This document shows positions 1 to 9,872 of a DNA stretch of 64,000 nt, one piece after another. The stretch lies in contig JACRQG010000017.1 of the NCBI GenBank assembly GCA_016222805.1, positions 22,249 through 86,248 on the forward strand. Reading direction: 5' to 3'. The notes beneath the pieces are model-generated. The model saw nothing but the letters and a program-made list of their open reading frames with translations, made no database searches and was not told where the DNA came from. The number at the start of each line of letters is the position of its first letter. Position 1 is the first letter of the stretch. The DNA is from Verrucomicrobiota bacterium. Lineage in GTDB: Bacteria > Verrucomicrobiota > Verrucomicrobiia > Opitutales > Opitutaceae. Made by a program: the position numbers and the translations under genes.

Positions 1-362
1 ACCAGCAACCCTCCCGCCCCCTCTGGGTGCTGGCGGACGGCGCCGACGCGGTTGGCGCATGGTTGAGCTTCGACACGTTCTACCCCCGCGCGGCGTATGA
101 TGGCACCGCGATGATCGCCGTGTATGTGTCCGAGCAACACCGTCGCTGCGGGCTGGGCCGCCGGCTGCTTCGCGAGGCGGTGGCGGGCGCGCCCGCCCTC
201 GGGCTGCACACGCTCCTGGGCTATATCTTCGGACACAACGAGCCCAGCCTGCGCCTGTTTGCCGCCGAAGGATTTGTCCGGTGGGCGCACCTGCCCCGGG
301 TCGCGGTCCTCGATGGGGTGGAACGCGACCTCGTCATCGTCGGCCGGAGGGTGATGGCGTAG
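1..362 (+). CDS. GNAT N-acetyltransferase, phosphinothricin acetyltransferase-like (5' partial)
   Basis: This is the C-terminal part of a GNAT acetyltransferase that would transfer acetyl from acetyl-CoA to a small amine. The frame is open to the left edge without a stop, so the true start lies outside the window; GTG at 27 is only an internal codon. Visible hallmarks are the YDGTAMIAVYVSEQHRR strand followed by the acetyl-CoA pyrophosphate loop RRCGLGRRLL, then GHNEPSLRLFAAEGF, the pattern of the C-terminal half of the PAT/Bar/YncA subgroup. The substrate cannot be told from sequence. The gene converges on the TonB receptor gene, with only 30 bases between the stop codons. Confidence 0.8.
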   Translation, partial: QQPSRPLWVLADGADAVGAWLSFDTFYPRAAYDGTAMIAVYVSEQHRRCGLGRRLLREAVAGAPALGLHTLLGYIFGHNEPSLRLFAAEGFVRWAHLPRVAVLDGVERDLVIVGRRVMA

Positions 363-390
363 CGGCGCCCGGCACCACCCTCCGCGCCGC
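362..390. terminator. Hairpin between convergent stop codons
   Basis: Positions 362-368 (GCGGCGC) and 384-390 (GCGCCGC) form a perfect 7-bp GC stem with a 15-base loop, exactly between two convergent genes. There is no T-run, so this is a candidate bidirectional stop or mRNA 3'-end stabiliser rather than a canonical intrinsic terminator. Confidence 0.4.
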
Positions 391-392
391 TC

Positions 393-3300
393 TTACAGAT
401 CGAAGGTCGCCGTGAGGATGAACTGGCGCGGATCGATGATCCGGTAGGCGTACGACGAGCCGTCCGGATTCACGGCGATGGCCTGGAGCCGGCCGCCCTC
501 GAAGACATTGCGTACATTGAGCTGCAGACGGGTTCGCACCTTGCCGGCGAACAGCCGCAGGCCGTAACCCGCGGTCAGGTCGACGTAGTAGCGCGACTTG
601 TCGTAGATGGGACGGTTGCGATCGAGCGTCCGCACCACCCCGTCGGCATCCGGCGTCGCGCCATAAAAGCCGATCGAGGCCTTGTCCTCCCAACGGACGG
701 CGCCACCGAGGCTCAGTCCCCGGAGCCGCCCTTCGGAGAACGTGTAGTTCGCCAGCGAATTGAAACGCCATTCGCGCACCTGGGACCGCGGCTTGCCCTG
801 GTTGGCAATCGCCAGCTTCAGCGGGGCCTGCACGCTGCCGATGAAGAAGTCGCGCGGCACCCCGCCCGAACCCCAGCGGTTGGTCCACCATTCCACCCCG
901 GCATCATCCTTGGCGGTGGTCCAGATGGGCATCCGGCTGTCGATGTACTCCTGCACCCGCGGCGAGATGTTGGTGTCGATCGACTTCTGCTGCGCGCCGG
1001 TGAACTTGAAGCGCCAGTTGCGGGTCGGGTTGTAGTTCAGTTCGATCTCGAGCCCCTTCGCCTCGATATCGGAAGTCTCCGTGATGCTCTTGCCCGCCAG
1101 GTTGTCGATGAACTCGGTCGGCAGCCCCATGATCCGGGCCACCTCGGCGGACGTCTGCGCCGCCGTCGGCACGATGCCGCGTGCCGTGAACCGCGCATTC
1201 GCCACGTTGGTCGCCCATTCCTCGAAGTCGAACGAGTCGTTGCCGTTCCCGCTGCGCCCGGTGTCGAGCCGGATGGCGCGCGTGGCGACGATGCCGGCGT
1301 CGCCGTTGCGGGCGTTCTGCTGGAAGTTTTCGTAGCGGTTGATGCGCAGGTAGAGCCGGTTGTCGAGGAGGTTGAAGGACACGCCGTAGTCCTTGCCGCG
1401 GCCGGTCGGGTTCGGCAGCACCTCGCCGAGCAGGTTGTATTGGGTCACCGCCGGCTGGAAACTGTCGGACTTGTTGTAGTGCGCCGCCATCGACCGGACG
1501 CCGTCCGCGAGGAACCGCGCGAGTCCACTGCCCTCGCGCGCCGTGCGGTCGAGCAGCTTCACGTCGCGCAGCGGCCGCACCACGCCGCCGTAGGTCTTGG
1601 TCTTGCCGGACTTCTCCAGCCAGTTGCCCCACACATCCAGCGGCGTGTAGTCGAGCAGGCCGGTGCGGGAATCTACCACGGCGCCGTTGGAATCACGGCT
1701 GCGGTTCTTGTCCTCGCGCACGCCAAAGGTCGTGACGAGGCGGCCGTCGAGGAAGAAGTTCTGCATCGTGCTCGACTGGGTGCGAATCTCGCGCCGCGTG
1801 CGATTGGAGGGCGTGACCCCCGCTTCCCCGATGGTCGCCGGCTCGTTCACCCACTGGTTGGTCGCGGCATTGAACCACGTGAGGTTGTAGCGACCGCTCA
1901 GGCCGTAGACCGCCGGCGGCGCATAATCGATGTTCTGGTTGGCCGCGTCGCCGACGTAGTACTTGTAGTACGCGCGGGCGGCCGTCACCCCGGTGCGGTT
2001 CTGCAGGTTGATCCAGTTGTGGTCGGAGAGCACCGCGTCGCGATAGCGGAAGACCGCGGTGTCCAGGCGGCGGGTCTCCCAGTGCCACGCCAGGCGCTGC
2101 TGACCAATCCAGGACAACAGGCGCGGCAGCCCGCGCGGCGTGAGCTGGTACGCGACGTCGGCACTCTGAATATCGTTGATCGAAGGCCGGTTGAACAGGG
2201 TGGGCTCTGAGGCCGCGATGTAGGGCCGCTTGAAGTACGGGTTGGTGCGTCCGTCGAGCAGCTTCTCGTTCACGTCGACGTAGAGCACCGCGTTGGTGCC
2301 GCCGATGAAGTTCCGGCTGTAGCTGTCAAAGTCCTCTCGAAGCCAGCCTCCCCGCACGGCGAGGAGATGCTGGTCCGTCTGCACCAGGAACTGCTCCAGC
2401 TCCACGCTGTAGATGTCGGCCTTGTCCTTGTTGTAGTTCGGCGCGACGAAGTTCACCGAGCTCCAGTCGTAGAGGGACCGATCGGTGATGCTCGACATCA
2501 CGTAGAGCGGGAAAAGGGTGCCGCGGAGACGTTGCAGATCCGTGCCGCTCTCGAGGAAGCGGAGGTTGGTGTTGGGATTGTCCGGAGTCGGAATGCCGGC
2601 AAACGTGCCCGTCGTCGGAACCGTGCCCGTGCGGTTCACGCTCCAGAACTGGATGGCGCCGCCGTCGACGTAGATGCTCGGCCGATTGTAGAAACCAGTG
2701 CCCTGGGCAAACAGCCCGATGGGGAGGATGCCATCCTGGCCCTGGGTGTACGGGCCCATGCGCGTGCCGTTGGCGTAGGTGGCGATCTGGGTGGTCGGAT
2801 CCCAGGTCGGGCTGCCGACGGCCTTCCAGTAGGTCACGGCGTCGCGCGGCGTCACCGAATTCGGCCGGCGCGCGTAGTTGTGGTAGGATTCGTAGCTGCC
2901 CCGCACCGTGGTGTTCTTGAAGGGGCGGTAGGTCACCGCGGCCTGTCCCCGCCGGCTGAGTTCCTCGGACGGCTTGCGCTCGAACGCCTTGTCCTCGTAC
3001 ACGCCGGAGACGCGCACCGCCAGTTTGCGGTCGAGCAGCGGCCGGTTGACGTCGAAGCTGGTGCGATAGCCGCCGTAGCTGTCGGCCCGCAGGGTGGCGG
3101 AGGCGAAGGCGCGGGTCAGGTTGGCCTGGGAGCGGATCACGTTCACCGTGCCCGAGGTGTTGCCCAGCCCGAAGATGTTGGAGTTCGGGCCGCGGCTGAT
3201 CTCGACGGCATCGATGTTGTAGGTGTCGATCGGGATGCTGCTCGTGCTGGCGAAGTTCCCCACCGCCATGTTGGCTGAATCGATGCCGCGGATACGATTG

Positions 3301-3803
3301 GCGGTCATCGGGCTGCCCTGCACGCTGTCGTTCACGCCCCCGTTGCGATCGACGGTGAAGGCCGTGAAGTTCCCGGTCCCCTCGGTGTTGGCCTCGTAGA
3401 GGAAGATGTCGTTGATGTCGACCGCCGCCGTGTCGAGCAGCTGCTGCTTGGTCACGACCGTGATCGACGCGCCCAGGTCCTCGATCTTCGAGTTGAGGCG
3501 GGTCCCGGACAGTGTGTTGGCGGCGAGGTAGCCGCGGTCGGCCGACGCCGAGACCTGAAACGGCGACAACTCCACGACCTGATCGGTGCCCGCCGCCGCC
3601 ACGGGCGCCCGGGCGGCTCGGGCCTCGTCGGCCTGCAGCGAAGCAAGCTCATCGGCGTCGAGGCGTCCGTTCTGGTTCTTGTCGTAGCGCGCGAGCTGCG
3701 CCGGCGTCGGCGCCGGGGTCGCAGCCGTCTGCCCCCAGGCGATGACCGGGACACTCGCGCCCAATAGGGCGATGAGCCAACGGAAAGAAAGGAGGTTTTT
3801 CAT
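393..3803 (-). CDS. TonB-dependent receptor with N-terminal EF-hand
   Basis: Outer-membrane TonB-dependent receptor of about 1136 residues. The ATG at 3803 is chosen because it gives a clean signal peptide (MKNLLSFRWLIALLGASVPV, cut near AWGQ); the frame stays open further upstream to 4019 but that part has no signal-like character. After the signal peptide, residues 41-52 (DKNQNGRLDADE) form a complete EF-hand calcium loop. A plug domain follows from about residue 75 (TRLNSKIEDLGASITVVTKQ; later IDAVEISRGPNSNIFGLGNT), then a long beta-barrel ending in an aromatic-rich strand (ILTATFDL). It lies downstream of GH106 and PcRGLX-like lyase genes on the same strand, so import of rhamnogalacturonan or rhamnoside oligosaccharides is the likely job (inference). 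No SusD partner is present. Confidence 0.9.
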   Translation of the reverse strand: MKNLLSFRWLIALLGASVPVIAWGQTAATPAPTPAQLARYDKNQNGRLDADELASLQADEARAARAPVAAAGTDQVVELSPFQVSASADRGYLAANTLSGTRLNSKIEDLGASITVVTKQQLLDTAAVDINDIFLYEANTEGTGNFTAFTVDRNGGVNDSVQGSPMTANRIRGIDSANMAVGNFASTSSIPIDTYNIDAVEISRGPNSNIFGLGNTSGTVNVIRSQANLTRAFASATLRADSYGGYRTSFDVNRPLLDRKLAVRVSGVYEDKAFERKPSEELSRRGQAAVTYRPFKNTTVRGSYESYHNYARRPNSVTPRDAVTYWKAVGSPTWDPTTQIATYANGTRMGPYTQGQDGILPIGLFAQGTGFYNRPSIYVDGGAIQFWSVNRTGTVPTTGTFAGIPTPDNPNTNLRFLESGTDLQRLRGTLFPLYVMSSITDRSLYDWSSVNFVAPNYNKDKADIYSVELEQFLVQTDQHLLAVRGGWLREDFDSYSRNFIGGTNAVLYVDVNEKLLDGRTNPYFKRPYIAASEPTLFNRPSINDIQSADVAYQLTPRGLPRLLSWIGQQRLAWHWETRRLDTAVFRYRDAVLSDHNWINLQNRTGVTAARAYYKYYVGDAANQNIDYAPPAVYGLSGRYNLTWFNAATNQWVNEPATIGEAGVTPSNRTRREIRTQSSTMQNFFLDGRLVTTFGVREDKNRSRDSNGAVVDSRTGLLDYTPLDVWGNWLEKSGKTKTYGGVVRPLRDVKLLDRTAREGSGLARFLADGVRSMAAHYNKSDSFQPAVTQYNLLGEVLPNPTGRGKDYGVSFNLLDNRLYLRINRYENFQQNARNGDAGIVATRAIRLDTGRSGNGNDSFDFEEWATNVANARFTARGIVPTAAQTSAEVARIMGLPTEFIDNLAGKSITETSDIEAKGLEIELNYNPTRNWRFKFTGAQQKSIDTNISPRVQEYIDSRMPIWTTAKDDAGVEWWTNRWGSGGVPRDFFIGSVQAPLKLAIANQGKPRSQVREWRFNSLANYTFSEGRLRGLSLGGAVRWEDKASIGFYGATPDADGVVRTLDRNRPIYDKSRYYVDLTAGYGLRLFAGKVRTRLQLNVRNVFEGGRLQAIAVNPDGSSYAYRIIDPRQFILTATFDL

Positions 3804-3946
3804 GGTGCAAGCAGGGAGTAGTTCAGAGCGAAGCGGACCGCAGGGCGGCCCACTCGGGGACCTCCCAAGGCAATCCGTGCCCGGCCCGGTGACAACGGGC
3901 GCCGCCACCGGACAGTTGGAAAGCTGCCGGCGGCTCCCGCGCGGTC

Positions 3947-6817
3947 CTATCGCGCAGCAGGCACCGCCAGCGGAACGAGTGTCACCGGCCCCAGCAGGCC
4001 CGACTCCCGCGGAGTCCACGCAGCGGCCGAGAAGTTGCCGTCCGCACCCCGGTTGGCCGCCAGGCGCGCGGGGTAGTTCGTGTTGTAGAATTTCTTCCAG
4101 GTGGCGTCGCGCCGGTCGAGATCCGCAATCCGGTTGGCGGCCAGATTGGTCACCGCAACCTCGAGGACGTTGCGCCCCGGGCGCAGCGCAGAGCCCGGAG
4201 CCAGCACCACCCGCCAGGGAGCAGAGATGAGGGCCCCCACTTCGGTCCCGTTCAGGCGCACGCGGGCGCTGTCCGCCACCCGCCCGAGGTCCAGTGCGCA
4301 GACCGCGCTATCGAGCACCGGTCGGTCGAACTCGAGCCGGTACACGGCGGTCCCGCCGAAGGCCCGGGCCGCCTCGCCCCCGAGTTCGGTCCACGTCTTG
4401 AGATCGCGACAGCGGAAAGGCGCAGGCAGGGATGGGCCCCCTGACGAAAACGTCACCGTCCATTCGCCCGTCAGGCGCACGGCGGGCCCGGCAGCGCGGA
4501 AGGTGGGGCTGGCGGATTCCCCCTCACCCACGCTGCGCTCAAACGTCCGGATCAGGCAGGTTTCTCCGGGCGCCAGCGCGACACGAACTTCCCCCCTACC
4601 ATCCGCGCCGCGCCGCGAGTTTGCCCGGCCGCTCTTTCCGGTCATGGGATCAAAAAGCCCGGCGTCATGGAAGGGCACCTCCAGTCGCACGAAATCCTCA
4701 ACGACCTTCTCCGTGCCGTTGTGCAGGAAGTAGACATGGCCGCGATCGAGCCGGCGCCGCACGAACTGCAGTCCCCGATCGACCAGCCCCTCCCGGGACA
4801 CGCCCGCCTGCGTCAGCAACGCCTCGAGATCCTCCCCGGCCAACGCGGTGGCCCGCAGGGCTTGCAGATGTCCGCGCACTTCCGCGCGCCGCTCCTCGAG
4901 CCGCCCCCAGCCGGGCACATCGGCGGGCCAGCCACGATGGAAGATCACCTTGGCCCCCGCCTCCGCCAGCTTCCGCAGCCGAGCGGCCGTCGCGGCGGGC
5001 ATCAGCTTGGTATCCGACACCACGATCGCCCGGTAGCGGCCGCCACCGATCTCCAGACCTCCGTTCCGGAATTCGATCCCGGTCAGGAGGCGATCGCTCA
5101 CGAAGTCGAAGGTGTAGCCGCGGTCCTGCAGCATCTGCGCCACCCCGTAGGCACCGGGCCGGGCTCCGCCGAGAAAGTGCGGCATCGCGCTGGCGTCACG
5201 CCCCGGACCGGGCTGCGCCCAGGCGTCATGAATCGGATAATACAGCAGGACGTCGTGGTCGGCCCTTCCGGCTTGGAGGAAGGACTGGCAACGGGTCACG
5301 TAGGCGTTGAGCACGTCCGCGTCGGCCCAGATTGGATTGGTCGGGTCGAGTTCCACCGACGCGTAGAAGTGGTGCCCCGGCCATGGCTCGCCCGGGGGCG
5401 AAAACACCGTGCCGTGGTAACAGTTGTGGTTCACCCCGCCGAGGAACATCTGATCGACGCGGCGCTTGATGTCCCCGAGCGAGGACAACCAGTGTTCGTC
5501 GAGCCAGGTCGCCGTCTCGGCCGACGTCAGCCGCCGGCCGGTGAGGTTGGCCGCCGAGGAGGCGAACTTCATGCCGACGATGTTGGTGCCCTCGGTCTCC
5601 GGAATGTCACTCGCGGCGTAGAGGTCGAGCAGGTTGGCCGGTGAACCGTGGGCCTGGTTGCGGATGATCGCTCCGTGGCGTTTGGCCCACGCCGCCCAGG
5701 GCAACGTGAATTCCTCGATCAACAGATCGGAAACGGTCTCCCGGTGATCGGAGCGCACGCGCACGTTCCGGTCGGGAGTGTCGCGGCCGGCGAAGGCCGG
5801 CAATTCTGCGCGAAGATCGTAGCCGCGCCGACGCCGGAACTCCTCGAAGAACCGCGGCGTCCAGTTGGCCTCGCCGCTGGCGTCATCGACCTCGTAGGAG
5901 TCGTTGAAGTAGGCGCGGAGGCGGTCGACGCGGAAGCCCTTTGCCGCCGTGTCGAAGCGCTGCAGGTACTGCGCCAGCGTTCCGGAGGAAAAGTGATCTA
6001 TCACATCGCCCTCCCCGCCCGGTCCGGCCCGCTCGACCTGCTTGCCGTGCCAGCCCTGGAACACCGCATAGAGCACCCAGTCGCTTCCGGCGGGTGCGGT
6101 CCAATCCAGGAGCCCATCCGGGTTGACCCGTGAGGTGAGATCGACCCGTTCGCCGCGCCCCGAGTGCGCCACCAGGGCCTGGAGTTCCAGCCGGCGCGGG
6201 AACCGAACCTGGTCCAAGGCCAGGTCCTGCAGGTTGGCATTGGCCGTGACCGGGTCCTTGAGGTCCTCGATCCGGGAACGGCGTGGTCCCGCCACCCGCA
6301 CGACCGGCCGGTCGGTTTCGACCAGGGGTTGCGTGAGTCGCTTCCCTCCGGCGAGTTCATGGCTGCGCACCACCACATGCCGGGCCGCCATCTCCGGCGT
6401 GACCCACGGCCCGCCAAAGGGCCAGCCGGTACCGGTTGACATGTCGATGCCCAAGCCGAGGCGCTCCCCTTCGTCGAGAACATGCTCCAGAAGTTTCATC
6501 CAATCGGGCGACAGGTAGGGTCGAAAGCGATCCTCCTGCCCGCGCACGCCGTAAATGGGCGTGATCTCGAGTCCGCCGAGGCCCGCCTTGGCGTACTTCT
6601 CCATCTCGACCGTGAAGTCCCGGGGCGTGCCGATGCTACCGAGCCACCACCAGCGCGACCAGGGTTTCGTCTCCGCGGTGACCGCGGGCCAGTTCCAGGG
6701 CGCCGTTTCGGCCGCCGGCGGCGTGGCTGCGCCGGCCGCCAGGATACCTGCCAGCAGCAGCGCTCCTCTGAGCCAATGCCGGGCGCCGCACGGCCAGGTC
6801 GACCGTTGGGAGGTCAT
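3947..6817 (-). CDS. Glycoside hydrolase family 106, alpha-L-rhamnosidase
   Basis: Secreted or periplasmic enzyme of 956 residues predicted to release terminal alpha-L-rhamnose. An N-terminal signal segment (RGALLLAGILAAGAA, about residues 17-31) is followed by the GH106 signature region: WSRWWWLGSIGTPRDF, then GLGGLEITPIYGVRG near residues 77-91, and later DMSTGTGWPFGGPWV. A middle segment carries NHNCYHGTVFSPPGEPWPG, typical of the family. The C-terminal 170 residues read as a galactose-binding-like beta-sandwich (LTGEWTVTFSS, VRLNGTEVG, RNVLEVAVTNLAANR). Its ATG overlaps the TGA of the upstream lyase gene by four bases (ATGA), which implies translational coupling. Family assignment is firm; the natural substrate (RG-I, glycoside or polysaccharide) is inferred from the neighbour. 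Confidence 0.9.
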   Translation of the reverse strand: MTSQRSTWPCGARHWLRGALLLAGILAAGAATPPAAETAPWNWPAVTAETKPWSRWWWLGSIGTPRDFTVEMEKYAKAGLGGLEITPIYGVRGQEDRFRPYLSPDWMKLLEHVLDEGERLGLGIDMSTGTGWPFGGPWVTPEMAARHVVVRSHELAGGKRLTQPLVETDRPVVRVAGPRRSRIEDLKDPVTANANLQDLALDQVRFPRRLELQALVAHSGRGERVDLTSRVNPDGLLDWTAPAGSDWVLYAVFQGWHGKQVERAGPGGEGDVIDHFSSGTLAQYLQRFDTAAKGFRVDRLRAYFNDSYEVDDASGEANWTPRFFEEFRRRRGYDLRAELPAFAGRDTPDRNVRVRSDHRETVSDLLIEEFTLPWAAWAKRHGAIIRNQAHGSPANLLDLYAASDIPETEGTNIVGMKFASSAANLTGRRLTSAETATWLDEHWLSSLGDIKRRVDQMFLGGVNHNCYHGTVFSPPGEPWPGHHFYASVELDPTNPIWADADVLNAYVTRCQSFLQAGRADHDVLLYYPIHDAWAQPGPGRDASAMPHFLGGARPGAYGVAQMLQDRGYTFDFVSDRLLTGIEFRNGGLEIGGGRYRAIVVSDTKLMPAATAARLRKLAEAGAKVIFHRGWPADVPGWGRLEERRAEVRGHLQALRATALAGEDLEALLTQAGVSREGLVDRGLQFVRRRLDRGHVYFLHNGTEKVVEDFVRLEVPFHDAGLFDPMTGKSGRANSRRGADGRGEVRVALAPGETCLIRTFERSVGEGESASPTFRAAGPAVRLTGEWTVTFSSGGPSLPAPFRCRDLKTWTELGGEAARAFGGTAVYRLEFDRPVLDSAVCALDLGRVADSARVRLNGTEVGALISAPWRVVLAPGSALRPGRNVLEVAVTNLAANRIADLDRRDATWKKFYNTNYPARLAANRGADGNFSAAAWTPRESGLLGPVTLVPLAVPAAR

Positions 6818-9612
6818 GGGGACTTCCCCTTTCGTTCCGGAGCCTTTCCGCCCGGAGGAACCGCGCGCCCATCTCCCGAACTGCGCCCGCCCCTGCCGCC
6901 CCGACCAAACGGGAAGGGCTCCGGTGGCGGAACCTCGGTGGGAAGTTGATCGGCGCAGAGTTCCAGCACCTCGATCGCGCTCAACCCCGACTGGGCGGCG
7001 CCGTTGGTGCTGAGTCGGGGCGCCTCGTCGATGGGATTAAGCACCAGGGGCCCTTCAACGCGGGTCGTGGCGAGCAGTCCGCCGCCGAAGCGGAGCAGCG
7101 AACTCGTGGCGGCACGGGCGAAGACCGGATTGCGCGTCTTCCAGTAGGCGTAGGCGGCGAGCCGCGGCGTGCCTTGGCTCATGCGACCCTGTTCGCCGAG
7201 GTAGGCGCCATCTGCACCTTCCGTCCCCGTCTGCTGGTCGCGCTTCAGCACGTCCGCCGGCGCGCTGCCGATCCGGCAGTATTGCAGCCACATCTTCTGC
7301 CAGCCCGGATGATCGATGACCTCGTTTAACTCGAAGATCACCTGCGCGCCTCCTTGGATCGTGGAGAGATTGTACGAGCCGACCTCATCAGAAACCTGGA
7401 AGAGTTTTCCGGTCTCGGGATCGTATCCGTACACGAGGTTCTTCCCGGACTTGAGCCAGTACGGCATGGCCTGGAAGGACTCGATTCCGGCCACGATCTT
7501 GTCGCGCCACTTGCGGTCGCCCGTCCGCTCCCACTCGGTCATCCAGTTGCTGACGTAGGCGAACCAATCAGGTCCAGCCCGCACGCGCGCCGGGTGGCGT
7601 TTTTCCGCCGCGGTGATTGGTTGCGCGAGCCGCATCGGATCGAGCGTAAGCGAGGTGAAGTCGGCGTTGACTACCTCCCGCATCAGGTCGCCCGTACGCT
7701 CGTCGGTCGTCAGGTAGTAATACGGACGCTTCAGTCCCGCCATGCTGATGCGCACCTCCTTGGCGCCGCAGCCCCAGTGCCGCACGTTGTGCCGCGATCC
7801 CAGCCCGGCCAGGGAACCGAGATGATAGCAGTCCACCTCGCTGGTGTGGCGGGTCATCGCCTCCGCCAGGCGGAAGACGTCAGCCCGGCCCGTGCGGAGG
7901 AAACTGAGCCAGAGCCAGAGGTCGGTGCCGAGTTCCGTGTTGTCCCACGCCATGCCGCCGAGGTCGTAGTTCCAGACATGGCGCTCGCGGTCGAACGAGT
8001 GCATCACATCGCCAAAATCCCAGAAGCCGTACCAACGGTGCTGCTCGACTTGTTTCTGGTAGAACGCGACGGTGCTTTCCAATTGCTCCTCAACCGCCTT
8101 GCGGAAGGGTGTCGACCGGTCGGGCAGGCTCCAAATCCCCAGAGCCCGGACCGAGTGGAGGTAGGCCGGGGTCGCGACGAGAAGCGGCGGCCGCTCCCCC
8201 AGCCCGGCCTGTTTCACGCTGTCCTCCCGCGAGGGCACCGTCGCCGCGGGAAAGAGCGTCAACTCGCTGGTGCGCGCCACGCCCACGGGCGTGCTCAATC
8301 CGGGCTGCACATCCTCGTACACCGCCTCGAGCCCATGAGCCCGCGTGTCGTAGTGCCGCAGATCCATCGCCGGCCCGTCCGGCGACCACAGCCAGACCCG
8401 CAAGGCCGCCTCCCCAGTGGTCGCTCCCGCAACCTCGAGTGAAACCGGATGCGACTGCCAGAAGTTCTTCACGCTCACGCCAAGCCCGCCGCTGGCGTCC
8501 CCCGCAAACACCAGTCCCGACGCCCGCCGCCCCGCCCCGCACGGAATCCAGGCGCTCTGCGGATTGGTCCGTTTCACCACGGTGAAGCCGTCGGCATTGG
8601 CCTGGGTCAGCTTGAACGCATCCCACACCGCCCAGTCCGCGAGCAGCCCCTGCTCCCCGGCCGAATACTCCGCCCGATTCGGCACGCGGCGGCCGGCGAG
8701 TTGCGCCGGGTAGACGTTGCCGGTGCCATCCGGATGGGAGACGCTTCTCCCCCCGCGCCCCACCATCGGCTGCACGGGCTCGGCCCACAGGCCACCGTTC
8801 TCACCCGAAAAGCGGACGTGCCGGTTCTGCACTTCCTCGCGCAGCGGCACACCGAATTCCAGTCCCAGACCACGGATGAAGTCCTTCTGCTCATCACCGT
8901 CGAACACGATGGTGTGGACCATGCGCACCGTCTCCTGGCCGGCGAAGAAGTACAGCCGCACCACGAACGGCAGCCACTCCCGGGAACCGCGCGCCGCCCG
9001 GTGCACGCCCTCCACTTTCAGCACCGCCCGCACCGGACCGTCCTGCTCCACGGTCACCCGCTGGGTGCGGCCCAGAAACGACTCCCGCGGAGCGGTCTCC
9101 TGCGGTTCGCCCTCCGGTCCGTGCTGCACGATGCAAACGAGACGGCCGCGCCGCGCGACGTCGCGCCCGCCGACCACCAACGAATCGATCAGCGCATCCC
9201 CCCACTGCGGAACGCGCGCCCGCACGTTGCCGGTGTCGACCTCGATGGTGGTGTCGCTCCGCCGCACGCGCACGCGGACCTCGGTGGCGACCACCGACGG
9301 ACTCGGCGCGAGGGTGAACTTCCCCGCCCCTTCGCTGCCGGCCACGGTGGCGAACCCGCTCCACTTGAGGGAGCCGTCCGGCCAGTAGGCCAGCGGCCAG
9401 GTCTGCAGCGGGAGCGCGCGGCCCGAAGGGCCCGTCAAGGTGAACGCCTGCTCCCGTTTCACCGCGCCCCGCGGCCACGGCACTCCCCAACTCACGCCGG
9501 CCTTCAACTCGGCCGGATTGCCACCGAGCCAGTTCAACTCGACCGGCGTCGGGTCGGCCGCGGGAAGGGAGGTCGCCAGGAGGCAGAAGAGGGCGGGCAG
9601 TTGCGATTTCAT
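6814..9612 (-). CDS. PcRGLX/YetA-like polysaccharide lyase (exo-rhamnogalacturonan lyase-like, PL26 type)
   Basis: Secreted protein of about 932 residues. The ATG at 9612 gives the signal peptide MKSQLPALFCLLATSLPAA; longer in-frame starts up to 9780 have no signal. The N-terminal beta-barrel contains the family-typical strings GVSWGVPWPRGAV and YWPDGSLKWSGFA, as in PcRGLX/YetA-like proteins. A long alpha-helical toroid follows from about residue 500 (YGFWDFGDVMHSFDRERH, WDNTELGTDLWLWLSF, VDCYHLGSLAGLGSRHNV). Characterised relatives act as exo-lyases on rhamnogalacturonan; B. subtilis YetA sits in its rhamnogalacturonan cluster. It is first of a two-gene overlapping unit with GH106, and divergent from a TonB receptor. 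Exact specificity is inferred. Confidence 0.8.
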   Translation of the reverse strand: MKSQLPALFCLLATSLPAADPTPVELNWLGGNPAELKAGVSWGVPWPRGAVKREQAFTLTGPSGRALPLQTWPLAYWPDGSLKWSGFATVAGSEGAGKFTLAPSPSVVATEVRVRVRRSDTTIEVDTGNVRARVPQWGDALIDSLVVGGRDVARRGRLVCIVQHGPEGEPQETAPRESFLGRTQRVTVEQDGPVRAVLKVEGVHRAARGSREWLPFVVRLYFFAGQETVRMVHTIVFDGDEQKDFIRGLGLEFGVPLREEVQNRHVRFSGENGGLWAEPVQPMVGRGGRSVSHPDGTGNVYPAQLAGRRVPNRAEYSAGEQGLLADWAVWDAFKLTQANADGFTVVKRTNPQSAWIPCGAGRRASGLVFAGDASGGLGVSVKNFWQSHPVSLEVAGATTGEAALRVWLWSPDGPAMDLRHYDTRAHGLEAVYEDVQPGLSTPVGVARTSELTLFPAATVPSREDSVKQAGLGERPPLLVATPAYLHSVRALGIWSLPDRSTPFRKAVEEQLESTVAFYQKQVEQHRWYGFWDFGDVMHSFDRERHVWNYDLGGMAWDNTELGTDLWLWLSFLRTGRADVFRLAEAMTRHTSEVDCYHLGSLAGLGSRHNVRHWGCGAKEVRISMAGLKRPYYYLTTDERTGDLMREVVNADFTSLTLDPMRLAQPITAAEKRHPARVRAGPDWFAYVSNWMTEWERTGDRKWRDKIVAGIESFQAMPYWLKSGKNLVYGYDPETGKLFQVSDEVGSYNLSTIQGGAQVIFELNEVIDHPGWQKMWLQYCRIGSAPADVLKRDQQTGTEGADGAYLGEQGRMSQGTPRLAAYAYWKTRNPVFARAATSSLLRFGGGLLATTRVEGPLVLNPIDEAPRLSTNGAAQSGLSAIEVLELCADQLPTEVPPPEPFPFGRGGRGGRSSGDGRAVPPGGKAPERKGKSP

Positions 9613-9872
9613 GGGGTGAACTGGGTCGGCGATTCTCCCGTCACCGCCGATTGGCTGTCGGAGCCGACGGCGAGGAGTGGTCGGGGAGAACGGGCACGAC
9701 GTCCCAGCATGAGAGTCGTTCCGTGGATTCCCAGCGGTTATCCCCATTCCAAACGCGGACAGTCCAATCCAGCGCGCCACGATTTGACAGCGAGGCGGCC
9801 CCGGCGCTTGCCTTGGGCCAGCTTGCCCCGCGCGGATCTTGCCGCGACCTGCACCTCGACCCCGTCTCCGCC
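9613..9872. promoter_or_regulatory. Divergent promoter region of the rhamnogalacturonan locus
   Basis: A 260-base gap separates the lyase/GH106 unit (minus) from a TonB receptor (plus), so promoters for both must lie here. A TTGACA hexamer at 9784-9789 fits a -35 box for the plus-strand receptor, but no convincing -10 follows at normal spacing. No clear operator palindrome was found. Confidence 0.35.

Noticed and set aside
9784..9812. Sigma-70 promoter for the 9873 receptor
   Set aside because: TTGACA is perfect but no TATAAT-like hexamer follows at 16-18 bases; kept only as a hint.
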